From positions 1 to 42,091 of the forward strand of contig CAJULA010000025.1 in the NCBI GenBank assembly GCA_910587155.1: DNA of 42,091 bases, written 5' to 3'. How positions within the stretch are numbered: the stretch's first letter is position 1; every line of letters starts with the position of its first letter. The stretch is from an uncultured Lachnospiraceae bacterium. Lineage in GTDB: Bacteria > Bacillota > Clostridia > Lachnospirales > Lachnospiraceae. Under the pieces are notes generated by a model, which had not been told where the DNA came from, ran no database searches, and saw nothing but the letters and a program-made list of their open reading frames with translations. This document shows, in pieces, positions 25,442-34,535 of this stretch. Position numbers and translations under genes: made by a program.

Positions 25442-25698
25442 TTAAAAAATCTGTTAAGATCCATTTGTCAAATGGATTGGAAGCGAGACCGGTCGCCATG
25501 CTGGTGCAGGTGGCCAGCCAGTTTGAAAGTACCATTTACCTGGAAACCAGTGACAAACGGGTCAATGCCAAAAGTATTATGGGCATGATGAATCTGGGAC
25601 TTGACAATGGGGAAGAAGTTTCGGTAGTTTGTGAAGGTGTGGATGAAGAGTCTGCAATGGTGGATGTGGAAAAGTTTTTGCTTGGAGAGGCTTCATGA
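25438..25698 (+). CDS. crh: HPr-like protein with Glu15 (Crh-type)
   Basis: An 86-aa HPr fold. In HPr the PTS phosphoryl site is His15 in GLHARP; here GLEARP places Glu at exactly residue 15. Bacillus Crh has Gln15. The regulatory Ser46 is retained (KSIMGMMNLG, S46). Such a protein should not carry PTS phosphate, but can be phosphorylated by HprK, encoded a few genes upstream, and act as a CcpA corepressor or metabolic regulator (family knowledge plus inference). The start overlaps whiA by 4 nt, a sign of translational coupling. A true PTS HPr is presumably encoded elsewhere. Confidence 0.88.
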   Translation: MIKKSVKIHLSNGLEARPVAMLVQVASQFESTIYLETSDKRVNAKSIMGMMNLGLDNGEEVSVVCEGVDEESAMVDVEKFLLGEAS

Positions 25699-25703
25699 AG
25701 TAA

Positions 25704-26618
25704 ATGAGGAAACTGCTATTTATCTTTAATCCTTATGCAGGAAAAGGAAAGATACGGAATAAGCTGCTCGATATCATAGAAGTGTTTGCCAGGAACGGGT
25801 ATGAAGTGACCGTTTATCCTACGAAGGAGTCCGGCGATGCAGTGGGAGCTGCGAGAGAAAAAGGAGACGGCTATGATTTGATCGTATGCAGCGGTGGTGA
25901 CGGCACGCTGGACGAAGTCGTGACCGGTTTGATGGGATGCGAAAGAAAGGTTCCCGTCGGGTATATTCCGGCAGGCAGTACGAATGATTTCGGAGTGAGT
26001 CTGGGACTTCCCAAGAATATGGTGGAAGCAGCCAGGATCGCCACAGGGGGCAGGAAATTTGCCTGTGATATCGGCGAATTTAATCGGGACACCTTTGTAT
26101 ATATTGCGGCGTTCGGTATTTTTACCGACGTTTCCTATGAGACCCCACAGAGTTATAAAAATGTATTGGGACATATGGCTTATATCCTGGAAGGGATGAA
26201 ACGTCTTCCCAGCCTGCGTACATACCGGATCAAGGCGGTATTTAACGGCAGGGAGGTAGAAGAAGAATTCCTGTTCGGGATGGTCACCAATTCCTCTTCC
26301 GTCGGCGGCTTTAAAAAGATAACCGGGAAGTATGTGGAACTGAATGACGGCCTTTTTGAAGTGACACTGATCCGTAAGCCTAAAAATCCGCTGGAGCTGA
26401 ATCAGATCATGACATCGCTGGTTACGGAAAATATGGAGACGGACTGTATCATTTGTGACAAAACAGACAGAATATTATTTGAGTCAGAGGAAAGCGTGGC
26501 ATGGACGCTGGATGGAGAATATGGCGGCGAACATCTGCGGGCAGAGATTATAAACAGGCCCCAGGCCATTGAACTGATGGTGCCTGAAGAGGAGAGCCTG
26601 GGCTGGCAAATGCCATAG
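25704..26618 (+). CDS. DgkB/BmrU-type lipid kinase (diacylglycerol kinase family)
   Basis: A 304-aa protein with the diacylglycerol/sphingosine kinase catalytic domain: LFIFNPYAGKGKIRNK (4-19) and the nucleotide motif SGGDGTLDEVVTGL near 65-78, with PVGYIPAGSTNDFG after it. The C-terminal half is a beta-sandwich typical of YegS/DgkB. It probably phosphorylates diacylglycerol or a related lipid for phospholipid recycling. It lies 5 nt after the Crh-like stop and has only a weak ribosome binding site, suggesting coupling. Confidence 0.88.
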   Translation: MRKLLFIFNPYAGKGKIRNKLLDIIEVFARNGYEVTVYPTKESGDAVGAAREKGDGYDLIVCSGGDGTLDEVVTGLMGCERKVPVGYIPAGSTNDFGVSLGLPKNMVEAARIATGGRKFACDIGEFNRDTFVYIAAFGIFTDVSYETPQSYKNVLGHMAYILEGMKRLPSLRTYRIKAVFNGREVEEEFLFGMVTNSSSVGGFKKITGKYVELNDGLFEVTLIRKPKNPLELNQIMTSLVTENMETDCIICDKTDRILFESEESVAWTLDGEYGGEHLRAEIINRPQAIELMVPEEESLGWQMP

Positions 26619-26649
26619 GAGCGAATCTGACTCGTTGCTTGCGAAGATA

Positions 26650-26697
26650 AAGCGCTTGGGATCTTGTAAAGCAGGATCCCAAGCGCTTGTTGGTTTT
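26650..26697. terminator. Strong hairpin between lipid kinase and AEC genes
   Basis: AAGCGCTTGGGATC (26650-26663), 11 nt, GATCCCAAGCGCTT (26675-26688): a 14-bp perfect stem, followed on plus by TGTTGGTTTTT. It separates convergent operons. Confidence 0.85.
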
Positions 26698-26738
26698 TAA
26701 AGGATGAGCACTGTTTGTCGCAGGAACGGCATATGCTT

Positions 26739-27674
26739 TCAGCCGACGGCGTAAACTGACAGACCGGCAAAGATCAGGATAGTCACCAGCGTATGCATGG
26801 ACAGCGTCGTGGAGATATAAATACCCTCCGACTCCACGTCCGCATACAGCGGGATGATAAACGGCGCCGGAAGCGAAAACAGCAGGATCATTGCCATAAA
26901 CAGATATTTGTCAAAAGGCAGGATGTGGAACATGACCAAAGCGGACAGAGCCAGCAGTGCGCCCATGACCAGCACGCGCAGCAGAATGGTCTTGCATACG
27001 GGAACGATCACATCCTTTTGCATGGAAAGCTCATATCCCACAATGATCAGTATCATACCGGAGGTGGGCAGAGTAATCATCTCGATGGTCTGGCTGAATA
27101 TTCCGCCGGCAAAAGAGGCTGCGATCAGGCTTCCCAGACCGGTGATCCCCACGATGATGCCGGCAGCCACGCCCTGAAACGCAGGATTTCTGACCATGCC
27201 AAGAAGAATACCCTTTACATCCGTCTTCTGCCCGGCAGCGTTTTTCAGCAGTGTCAGATAGATTGTGTATACAAAAATGACCTGCCCCAGATCCACACTG
27301 GCCATGTAGGAGATATTGTCATTTCCGGCCAACAGGCCAAACAGGGCATAGCCCAACATACCCACTTCAAAACCGGACATGAGATAGGGCATCAGTCTGG
27401 AATTGCGGACAAAACGGTTGAGCAGATACCCGAGGCCCAGGGCGACGCAGCAGCTTGTAAAGATGACGGCGAAGCACAACAGGCTTTTCATAGAGTATGT
27501 AGTGGTGTAAAAGGCTTTGAACAGTACGACCGGAAGTGTAATATTGGAAATCACGCTTTTGATGCCGGCCAGTCCTTCACGGGATACCAGTCCCTTTGTA
27601 CGGCACAGGTATCCGATCAGGATCATGACCACAACCGGCAGTACCATTTCCAACACGGAAATTGTCTGCTGCAT
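26739..27674 (-). CDS. AEC-family permease (auxin-efflux-carrier-like)
   Basis: A 311-aa integral membrane protein with about ten helices, of the AEC/BASS-like superfamily whose bacterial members transport organic anions such as malate. The N-terminal VLPVVVMILIGYLCR and the TLPVVLFKAF motif near 50-60 match AEC carriers. Substrate is unknown. It starts 4 nt after the cupin stop and lies in the same leftward operon as lsrR and lsrK, suggesting a link to AI-2 metabolism, for example export of a breakdown product (inference). It is not the TqsA-type AI-2 exporter family. Confidence 0.85.
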   Translation of the reverse strand: MQQTISVLEMVLPVVVMILIGYLCRTKGLVSREGLAGIKSVISNITLPVVLFKAFYTTTYSMKSLLCFAVIFTSCCVALGLGYLLNRFVRNSRLMPYLMSGFEVGMLGYALFGLLAGNDNISYMASVDLGQVIFVYTIYLTLLKNAAGQKTDVKGILLGMVRNPAFQGVAAGIIVGITGLGSLIAASFAGGIFSQTIEMITLPTSGMILIIVGYELSMQKDVIVPVCKTILLRVLVMGALLALSALVMFHILPFDKYLFMAMILLFSLPAPFIIPLYADVESEGIYISTTLSMHTLVTILIFAGLSVYAVG

Positions 27675-27678
27675 GAAC

Positions 27679-28017
27679 TTAATCTACCTCAACTTTATCT
27701 ACTTCCTGATAGGGAGCAAGTGTGGAAACCATTTTGACTACTTCATCATAACGATTGATCACATAGTGCACTTCTTTCGGTTCGATATGGATCATCTGTC
27801 CTTTGGTCAGTGTATTGACCGTGCCGTCTACCTCAATGTCTACCTTGCCTTCCAGAATATAAAAGTTTTCTTCCATTATATTGTGGTAGTGGGCTTTGAA
27901 GTCCTGGCCGGCCTGGAACTGTACAATGGCAAAATTAGAGCGGGGGCCTTTCATCAGATATTTGGGGCCGCTGTCCCCAAAACGATACTCTTTGTCTTTT
28001 TCATCAATCACAAACAT
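27679..28017 (-). CDS. Cupin-domain protein in the lsr operon
   Basis: A 112-aa single-domain cupin. The metal-binding motif 1 is visible as HYHNIMEENFYILEG (about residues 43-57, two His and a Glu); motif 2 is weaker, with HIEPKEVHYVIN including a His near residue 84. Small cupins include sugar-phosphate isomerases, dioxygenases and binding proteins. It lies between lsrK and the AEC gene. Because lsrG, which isomerises phospho-AI-2, is missing from the locus, the cupin is a candidate functional replacement (inference). A TCCTCC on plus just beyond its ATG gives a good Shine-Dalgarno. Confidence 0.82.
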   Translation of the reverse strand: MFVIDEKDKEYRFGDSGPKYLMKGPRSNFAIVQFQAGQDFKAHYHNIMEENFYILEGKVDIEVDGTVNTLTKGQMIHIEPKEVHYVINRYDEVVKMVSTLAPYQEVDKVEVD

Positions 28018-28062
28018 TTCTTATCCTCCTCTTTTCTTATTTTGTGGCAGTTTGGACTTTTC

Positions 28063-29625
28063 TCATACGCCAGGGGCAGACCACATATTTTTTGTCAGAT
28101 TCCGGTTTGCCAGTTCCAGCTGGGACGGATAGATCTGACGCCAGTTGTCATAAAGTTCCTGGTAGACTTTTGCATTTTCGGCATTGGGATAATAGGTTTT
28201 TTCAATCTTCACAGTCTTTCTGACCGTTTCGGGAATATCCGTATAGATTCCCACACCTTTGCCGGCCAGCAGTGCTGCGCCCAGTGCGGTGGCTTCTTTT
28301 ACCTTAGGTACATGCACCGGAATATTGAGCACATCCGATACGATCTGGCACCAGAGAGGGCTCTTGGATGCACCGGAAGCAAAGATGATTTCTTTTGGAT
28401 ATTCGTCGGTTACGGAAGCGACCAGCTCCACATTGCCCTTTGTCACCAGTGCGGAATTCTCCATAATGGCACGATAGAAAGTATAGCGGTTAAACTTCTC
28501 CGCATCCAGAGCAAAATTTGTAAAGGTAGGTGCTGCATGCTTCCAGGAAATATAGTTCATTACGTCGGAAAACGTACATTGCATGCCATAACAGCCGGCC
28601 GGGATTTTTTCCGCCTGTTCATTCATGATATCGTAAGTATCTCTGCCGCTTTCCTGTGCAAGCTGTTTCTCCGGCTGGCAGAAGGCATCACGATACCAGC
28701 GCATGATCAGGCCGGGATAAAAGGCAAGCGCTTCATACTGCCAGAGATCGGGCAGCGCATGGCAGTTCACACGTACGCGGCAGTCTTCATCCGTTTTGGC
28801 AACACTGGTATTGTATTCAAACTGCCAGAAGCTGCCGCCGAATACGGCGCCCTGGCCGGGGGATACCAGTCCCACGCCGATACATCCGAGTTGGGCGTCG
28901 CCGCCGCCGGCAACGACGGGAGTGCCGGCCGCAAGTCCGGTAAGGGCAGCCGCTTCTTCGCTGACAGAGGCCACGACTGTGCCGCTTTCGTACACCTGAG
29001 GAAAGATGTCGGTCTTCAAATCGCATTTTTCCATAATGGTTTTATCCCAGTCTCTTGTGGCCAGATTGAAAATGCCTGTCGTAGAGCCGTTGCTGGGTTC
29101 GATGGACATCACACCGGTAAGCTTTAAGATCAGCCAGTCGTTAAACATGCCCACATAAGCTGCCCGGTCATAAATTTCCGGCATTTTGTTTTTGACCCAG
29201 AGGATACGGGGCAGAGCGCCCAGGGCATAGGTCTGACCGGATACGCGGTAAATTTCCTTTTCGAGGTCAGGCGATTTCCTGATCAGCTCGATCACTTCGT
29301 CGTCGGAGCGGGCATCCACGTTGGCACAGGCCCAGATTTCCTGCAGATCCTTATCGTAGAGCAGGATGCCTTCCCGCATACAAGTAGTGGAAATGGCAGC
29401 GATGTCGGCAGCGTCAATCCCGGTCTGTGCCAGCACATCTCTGATACAGCCGCTGGCCAGCTCCCAGTTATGTACCCAGTCAAAATCCATGGAACCGGGG
29501 AAGCGGGGGTCCTCTTTATGCTCCCATTCCTGCTGAGAAACACCCAGCTGATTCCCGTCCAGATCAAAAAGTACAGCGCGGACGCTGCCTGTTCCGGCAT
29601 CTAATGCCATTAAATATTTTCCCAT
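28063..29625 (-). CDS. lsrK: Autoinducer-2 kinase
   Basis: A 520-aa FGGY carbohydrate kinase that phosphorylates imported AI-2 (DPD) inside the cell and so traps it and generates the LsrR inducer. ALDAGTGSVRAVLFD at 8-22 is the phosphate-1 loop; EWEHKEDPRFPGSMDFD, STTCMREGILLYD, WACANVDARS and VVAGGGDAQLGCIG closely follow the E. coli LsrK pattern as I recall it, including the final LTKNMWSAPGV. Length matches LsrK (~530 aa). Xylulokinase/glycerol kinase are less likely because the LsrK-specific blocks and the lsr neighbourhood agree. Confidence 0.92.
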   Translation of the reverse strand: MGKYLMALDAGTGSVRAVLFDLDGNQLGVSQQEWEHKEDPRFPGSMDFDWVHNWELASGCIRDVLAQTGIDAADIAAISTTCMREGILLYDKDLQEIWACANVDARSDDEVIELIRKSPDLEKEIYRVSGQTYALGALPRILWVKNKMPEIYDRAAYVGMFNDWLILKLTGVMSIEPSNGSTTGIFNLATRDWDKTIMEKCDLKTDIFPQVYESGTVVASVSEEAAALTGLAAGTPVVAGGGDAQLGCIGVGLVSPGQGAVFGGSFWQFEYNTSVAKTDEDCRVRVNCHALPDLWQYEALAFYPGLIMRWYRDAFCQPEKQLAQESGRDTYDIMNEQAEKIPAGCYGMQCTFSDVMNYISWKHAAPTFTNFALDAEKFNRYTFYRAIMENSALVTKGNVELVASVTDEYPKEIIFASGASKSPLWCQIVSDVLNIPVHVPKVKEATALGAALLAGKGVGIYTDIPETVRKTVKIEKTYYPNAENAKVYQELYDNWRQIYPSQLELANRNLTKNMWSAPGV

Positions 29626-29661
29626 CCTGTTACCTCCTGTAAAATTAGAGTTGCGGCCCCG

Positions 29662-30579
29662 CTACAGCAGTGCGGCGGTACTTTCGTCCGTGATCAGGAC
29701 GTCCAGATAACCGCCTTTTAACGCGGCAGCTATGGCAGAGACTTTATGTTTTCCGGCGGCTACGCCGATTACATTTTTAAGCTGGTTGAGTGTGTTAAGA
29801 GGGACACTGATAAGGCGGGAATCAATATCGGTATCAACGAGATTGCCCTCCTTGTCAATGAAATGACAGATCAGGTCCCCCACCGCTCCTTTCATATTTA
29901 AAAGGAGAAAATCGTTGTGCCCCAATATGGAAGATTTTAATATGGTGGCACTGTTGTCCATGGCGCCGATGCCCACGATAGTCATACTGGCGAGTTTTAT
30001 CATACTGGAGATTTCCCGCACGGAGCTTTCTTCCCGGATGGCAGTTGCCATCTCGCGGGAGGACATAATAAGCGGCGCGGGAATCAGATACAGTTTTGCG
30101 TTGAAAATATTGGACTCGGAACTGGGCAGATAGTATCCTACACCACCGGTCAGGGAAACAAAGGAGACGGAGGTCTCCAGATTCCGGGCCAGATATTCAA
30201 TGGTGCGGGAAGAGGTGTCGCCGTAGCCGAAGTTGATATAGCAGTTACCGGTAATATGGTTGGCAATATATATGGAAGCTGCTTTGGCGATGGTATCGTT
30301 GACTCCGGACGGATCGGGATTGGTGGGAACCACATAGCAGTCTTTCAGATGCCAGGTCTCGATCAGCCGCGTCTCCATGGCGTGGCGGTTGTCAAAGGCG
30401 GAGGAGATTCGAAACTGAACCACACCGGTCTGCCTTGCCTTTTCCAATAGTTTGATCACCCGCATCCTGGAAATGCCAAGCTGGTCGGCAATCGTCTGCT
30501 GGGTCAGATTTTCCATATAATAATACCAGGCTGTCTTAATCATTAAATTTTCTTCAAAATCCGATGTGGCATCGTACAT
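29662..30579 (-). CDS. lsrR: LsrR-type SorC-family transcriptional regulator
   Basis: A 305-aa repressor with an N-terminal HTH (MENLTQQTIADQLG, then SRMRVIKLLEKAR) and a C-terminal sugar-phosphate-binding domain of the DeoR/SorC class (GYGDTSSRTIEYLA, SLTGGVGYY, GIGAMDNSAT, then GVAAGKHKV). In E. coli LsrR is released from DNA by phospho-AI-2. It is the first gene of the leftward operon with lsrK 36 nt downstream, and is divergent from lsrACDBF, so it probably represses both. The generic family name is sugar-binding transcriptional regulator. Confidence 0.9.
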   Translation of the reverse strand: MYDATSDFEENLMIKTAWYYYMENLTQQTIADQLGISRMRVIKLLEKARQTGVVQFRISSAFDNRHAMETRLIETWHLKDCYVVPTNPDPSGVNDTIAKAASIYIANHITGNCYINFGYGDTSSRTIEYLARNLETSVSFVSLTGGVGYYLPSSESNIFNAKLYLIPAPLIMSSREMATAIREESSVREISSMIKLASMTIVGIGAMDNSATILKSSILGHNDFLLLNMKGAVGDLICHFIDKEGNLVDTDIDSRLISVPLNTLNQLKNVIGVAAGKHKVSAIAAALKGGYLDVLITDESTAALL

Positions 30580-30675
30580 AATCGCTCTCTTTTCCTGTTA
30601 TATTTGGAAGATTCTCTGTGCTGGAACTTAATGCGAAACAAAAGTTTTGAAGTTAATCAAATGTATCATGTAAAC

Positions 30676-30704
30676 AGTATAACAATCGGCATGGAAAAAG
30701 TCAA
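30676..30704 (-). promoter_or_regulatory. Promoter of lsrR operon
   Basis: On minus: TTGACT (30704-30699), 17 nt, TATACT (30681-30676). This is a near-consensus promoter giving a ~90-nt leader. Confidence 0.7.
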
Positions 30705-30793
30705 CGTGAAACTGAAAAATAATCTCTGACTTTCACCATATTATATAATATATGAAAAGACTTTTACGATCTATTGGAAAAAGTATACAATAA

Positions 30794-30821
30794 TTGACGG
30801 GTGGAAGAGAATTATTATACT
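30794..30821 (+). promoter_or_regulatory. Distal candidate promoter of lsrA operon
   Basis: TTGACG (30794-30799), 16 nt, TATACT (30816-30821). Confidence 0.5.
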
Positions 30822-30839
30822 GAAAAGAGGTTTTGGGTA

Positions 30840-30868
30840 TTGACAAAAAGAGGTTTAGCACGTATGAT
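30840..30868 (+). promoter_or_regulatory. Proximal promoter of lsrACDBF
   Basis: TTGACA (30840-30845), 17 nt, TATGAT (30863-30868). This is a perfect -35 and a 5-of-6 -10, 63 nt before the lsrA start. Confidence 0.75.
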
Positions 30869-30931
30869 AATTCTAAGAAACAAAATATTTTTATATAAAC
30901 AAATGTTTTGACTGGAAATGGGGGAAGAGAA

Positions 30932-32464
30932 ATGCCGGCCGTTGGAACATCAAAGGAAAGAAACAGACTGCTGTCCATCCGCAACATACATAAATCATTT
31001 GGCATCAATCAGGTGCTGAAGGGGATCAATATGGAACTGGGCGAAGGGGAAGTGCTCTCTCTGATCGGAGGAAACGGTGCGGGCAAGAGTACCCTGATGA
31101 AAATTATTATGGGTATCTACCAGCCTGATGAGGGAGAGATCTCCATCAATGGTCAGGAGATTCATCTGACCAGACCGTCGGTGGCGCTGGCGCATGGAAT
31201 TTATATGGTTCCTCAGGAACCCATGTTGTTCCCGAACATGACAGTGGAAGAGAATATCATTATCGGATTTGAGGAAAAGCCGGCCGAGCTTCACAAGAGG
31301 CTTCTGGAGCAGATGAAAGAAGTGGGCTGGCATATGGATCTGAACAGGAAAGCCAGCAGCCTGTCCATAGCGGAACAGCAGCTGGTGGAAATACTCAGAG
31401 GGCTTCTGCGGCAGGCTAAGATACTGATATTGGATGAGCCTACCAGTGCCCTTACTTTTGATGAAGCAGAGAGTCTCTTTACATGTGTGAATGACCTGCG
31501 CTCCAAAGGGATCGGCATTATTTATATTACCCATCGTCTGACGGAAGTATTTGAAATTTCCACCAGTGTGGCCATTATGCGTGACGGTGTTATCACACTG
31601 AGCGGTCAGGTCTCGGAATTTACGAAAGAAGCGCTGGTAAAAGGGCTGCTGCCCGCAGACAGCGATAAGGAAAAGGCAGGCCGGGAAGAGTCGGCCCATA
31701 CGATAGACTACAGCAGTGAGCCGGTTCTGGAGCTGAGAGATTTCAGCGGTTTTGGGTTTAATCACATTTCTCTGAAGCTCTACCCGGGAGAGATACTGGG
31801 TGTAGCCGGTGTGGTGGGGGCGGGACGTACCGAACTGGCCACGACCATTTTTGGCAGAGACAAAGTGCTGGGCGGCAGCGTGATACTGGACGGAAAGGAT
31901 ATCACAGGCTTTTCCACCAGAAAGGTGATGGAAGCCGGACTGAATTATGTGCCGGAGGACAGGCATTTGCACGGCCTGTTCAAGATCGCGGATGTCGCGG
32001 TGAACACCACGTCGGCCCTTCTGTCTGAGAAAATCATGGGGAAATTCCTGCTCAACAGAAAGAAAGAAAAAGAAGTGACGCAGAAATATATTGATGATTT
32101 CCGGATCAAAGTAACGGGGCAGTCACAGCTTACCGGAAGTCTTTCGGGCGGTAATCAGCAGAAGATTGTCATCGGGCGCAGCCTGTCGACGTCTCCCCGG
32201 GTGGTCATACTGGATGAACCTACCCGTGGCATTGATGCGGGAGCCAGAGGTGATGTATATGCCATCATTCATCAGCTCCGGAAACAGGGGGTATCCGTAT
32301 TGCTGATCTCCTCCGATATGGAAGAGATTGTGGAGCTTTCCGACAGGGTCGTATCCGTATTCCAGGGAAGGATCAACGGAGAGTTTCAGAAAGACGAGAT
32401 CAATCAGGATACTCTGATGGCGGCGGCATTTGACGTGAAGACCAGGAATGAGGTGGGTGCATGA
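30932..32464 (+). CDS. lsrA: AI-2 import ABC transporter, ATPase LsrA
   Basis: A 510-aa duplicated sugar-type ABC ATPase. Domain 1 (about 1-240): Walker A GGNGAGKST, a degenerate signature LSIAEQQLVEI and Walker B ILILDEPTSAL. Domain 2 (about 255-510): a degenerate Walker A (GVVGAGRTELA), intact signature LSGGNQQKIVIGRSL, and VVILDEPTRGID. The asymmetry is normal for ribose/AI-2 importers. The ATG at 30932 follows a GGGGG(A) site; a TTG at 30908 is unlikely. Its stop overlaps lsrC by 4 nt. Identification as LsrA rather than RbsA rests on the lsr neighbours. Confidence 0.88.
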   Translation: MPAVGTSKERNRLLSIRNIHKSFGINQVLKGINMELGEGEVLSLIGGNGAGKSTLMKIIMGIYQPDEGEISINGQEIHLTRPSVALAHGIYMVPQEPMLFPNMTVEENIIIGFEEKPAELHKRLLEQMKEVGWHMDLNRKASSLSIAEQQLVEILRGLLRQAKILILDEPTSALTFDEAESLFTCVNDLRSKGIGIIYITHRLTEVFEISTSVAIMRDGVITLSGQVSEFTKEALVKGLLPADSDKEKAGREESAHTIDYSSEPVLELRDFSGFGFNHISLKLYPGEILGVAGVVGAGRTELATTIFGRDKVLGGSVILDGKDITGFSTRKVMEAGLNYVPEDRHLHGLFKIADVAVNTTSALLSEKIMGKFLLNRKKEKEVTQKYIDDFRIKVTGQSQLTGSLSGGNQQKIVIGRSLSTSPRVVILDEPTRGIDAGARGDVYAIIHQLRKQGVSVLLISSDMEEIVELSDRVVSVFQGRINGEFQKDEINQDTLMAAAFDVKTRNEVGA

Positions 32465-33483
32465 ATTACATAAAAAAACTCACAAAAGCCCGGGAAGCAA
32501 GCAGTCTGTTATTTCTGATTGCGCTGTTCATCATCGTGGGCTGTATCAATACAAATTTTCTGGCGCCCTCCAGTATAGCGGCATGTTTTAATGACAGTGT
32601 GGTATTCACATTGCTGGCAGTGGGGATGGCGTTTGCGATATTTATCGGAGAGATTGATGTGTCGGTAGGGGCCAATCTTGGCTTTACGGCATCGGTGGTA
32701 GGTTCTCTGTTGCGTGACGGACACAACTGGCTGTTCTGCTTCAGTGTGGGGATTCTGATCGGTGCTGTGATCGGTCTGATCAACGGATGGGGCGTGGCGG
32801 TGCTGAATATTCCGTCACTGATCTTTACACTGGGGACAAACGGAGTCCTGCGCGGACTGATCTATGTTTATACGGACGGCGCCTGGGTGGAAAATCTGCC
32901 GGCTTCTTTCACGGCGTTTGCTTCAAAGCCTCTGATCGGTGATCTTACCATATTTTATACGGTGGCTATCATATCGGTAATCGTGATACATATTTTACTG
33001 ACACGTACGAAAAAAGGAAAATATTTCATTGCCGTGGGGGACAATGTAAACGGTGCGCTGCTGGTGGGGATTCCTACCACACAGACAAAGATTATAGCTT
33101 ATATTCTGTGTGGCATATTCGCTGCCGTTGCCAGTATTTTATACGCGTCCCGTATCGGATTTATTACAGCGATTGCGGGCAACGGCTATGAGATGAAGGC
33201 CATTGCTGCCTGCGTAATCGGCGGCATCAGCCTTTCCGGGGGTCTGGGCAGCGTGATCGGCGCTTCCATTGGCGCGGTTATCATGTCCAGTGTCAGCCGT
33301 ATTCTTGTATTTATGGGCTTTTCTTCTGACTATGACAATACCATTACCGGCGTTATGCTGATCACGATCGTAGTGCTGGATGCGCTGATGCAAAGGCATG
33401 CAGCAGAACGGATCAGACGGGAACGTCTGAGAGCCAGAGCGGCAGGCGCGTCAGGAGACAAAGGAGGGGAAAGTCATGAATAA
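32461..33483 (+). CDS. lsrC: AI-2 import ABC transporter, permease LsrC
   Basis: A 340-aa branched/ribose-type permease with eight to ten transmembrane helices. IGEIDVSVGANLGFTASVVG and GGISLSGGLGSVIGASIGAVIM are the characteristic glycine-rich blocks. It forms a heterodimer with LsrD in the inner membrane. Overlaps of 4 nt with lsrA and 8 nt with lsrD show tight coupling. The C-terminal tail is unusually Arg-rich (RIRRERLRARAAG). Confidence 0.87.
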   Translation: MNYIKKLTKAREASSLLFLIALFIIVGCINTNFLAPSSIAACFNDSVVFTLLAVGMAFAIFIGEIDVSVGANLGFTASVVGSLLRDGHNWLFCFSVGILIGAVIGLINGWGVAVLNIPSLIFTLGTNGVLRGLIYVYTDGAWVENLPASFTAFASKPLIGDLTIFYTVAIISVIVIHILLTRTKKGKYFIAVGDNVNGALLVGIPTTQTKIIAYILCGIFAAVASILYASRIGFITAIAGNGYEMKAIAACVIGGISLSGGLGSVIGASIGAVIMSSVSRILVFMGFSSDYDNTITGVMLITIVVLDALMQRHAAERIRRERLRARAAGASGDKGGESHE

Positions 33484-34480
33484 GCTGAAAAAGAATTTTC
33501 TGAACTGGGAGGCTTTTCTCTTGGGGATACTGGTGATGGAATTTATTGTCTTCGGCGCGAAGAACCCCAAGTTTCTGATGCCGAGGGTGCTGCTGGCCAG
33601 TGTCAATGATTTTATCGCGATCTGTTTTATCGCTTTATTCGTCACTTTTGTGATGATTACGGGGGGAATTGATATACAGGCAGCTTCCATTGTGGGGCTG
33701 ACATCCATCATCATTGGTGTGGGCTGGCAGGATGGCGGGATGAATATCTGGACCGCAGCGCTGCTTGCCATTGTGGCGGCTGCAATCTGCGGCGCGCTGT
33801 CCGGTTTCTTTATTGCCTATTGCGGCGTGCAGGCGATGGTGGTCACGCTGGGAGGGAGTTTCCTCTATGCGGGCTTTGCCCTGCTGGTGTCCAATATTTC
33901 CGCTACGGAGGCATATCAGGGGATCAGCGGCTTCCCGGATGATTTTAAGATTATATCCAAATACAAGCTGTTTGATGTGATTCCCAGCCAGCTTCTGGCT
34001 TTCGGCATACTGATTGTGCTGGCCTACATTCTGCTTCACAAGACGAAGTACGGCAGAAGTATCTTTCTGGTAGGCATCAATCAGGAGGCGGCGGAGTATT
34101 CAGGGATCAATACGAGACTGGTTATATTGAGCACCTATGTATTATCGGCGGTGAGTGCGGCTCTTGCGGGCATTATGCTGACTTCTTATCTGGGGACGGC
34201 CAAGAGTGATCTGGGCGCGAACCTGACATTGAATATCATTACCGCAGTGGTGCTGGGCGGTACACTGAGTACAGGCGGAAAAGGGAGCGTGATCGGGACG
34301 GCGCTGGCCTCCCTCGTCATCGGTATCCTGCGCTTCGGACTTCCCCTGTGCTTTAAAGTCAATACGCAGTATCTGGATATCCCGGTGGGCATTCTGCTCC
34401 TGGTTGTGGTGATCGGACGATCTATTATTTCACGGCCGGAAACGGCAGCTCTGTTTCAGAAATTAAAAAAAGAAAGTTAA
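33476..34480 (+). CDS. lsrD: AI-2 import ABC transporter, permease LsrD
   Basis: A 334-aa multi-spanning permease paralogous to LsrC. ITGGIDIQAASIVGLTSII is the conserved early block, and VVLGGTLSTGGKGSVIGTALASLV the late one (split: VVLGGTLSTGG, KGSVIGTALASL). The N-terminus is short and cytosolic. It completes the heterodimeric channel with LsrC. AGGGGAAAG upstream is the likely ribosome site inside lsrC. Confidence 0.87.
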   Translation: MNKLKKNFLNWEAFLLGILVMEFIVFGAKNPKFLMPRVLLASVNDFIAICFIALFVTFVMITGGIDIQAASIVGLTSIIIGVGWQDGGMNIWTAALLAIVAAAICGALSGFFIAYCGVQAMVVTLGGSFLYAGFALLVSNISATEAYQGISGFPDDFKIISKYKLFDVIPSQLLAFGILIVLAYILLHKTKYGRSIFLVGINQEAAEYSGINTRLVILSTYVLSAVSAALAGIMLTSYLGTAKSDLGANLTLNIITAVVLGGTLSTGGKGSVIGTALASLVIGILRFGLPLCFKVNTQYLDIPVGILLLVVVIGRSIISRPETAALFQKLKKES

Positions 34481-34535
34481 AGACGTTTATTCAAAGCATA
34501 TGCTTTTGAATATAGAAAAAAAGGAGGAAAAAGTA

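Larger units (their letters stand above)
30580..30931. promoter_or_regulatory. Divergent regulatory region between lsrR and lsrA
   Basis: A 352-nt AT-rich region without genes, holding the lsrR promoter (minus) and two candidate lsrA promoters (plus), listed separately. A direct repeat AAAAGAGGTTT at 30823-30833 and 30846-30856, spaced 23 nt, flanks the -35 of the proximal lsrA promoter. It is a candidate regulator-binding pair. I saw no convincing cre site. Confidence 0.6.

Noticed and set aside
27517..29127. A 536-codon plus-strand frame over the AEC, cupin and lsrK genes
   Set aside because: The minus-strand genes are clearly LsrK, cupin and AEC; the plus frame has low-complexity translation and no motifs.
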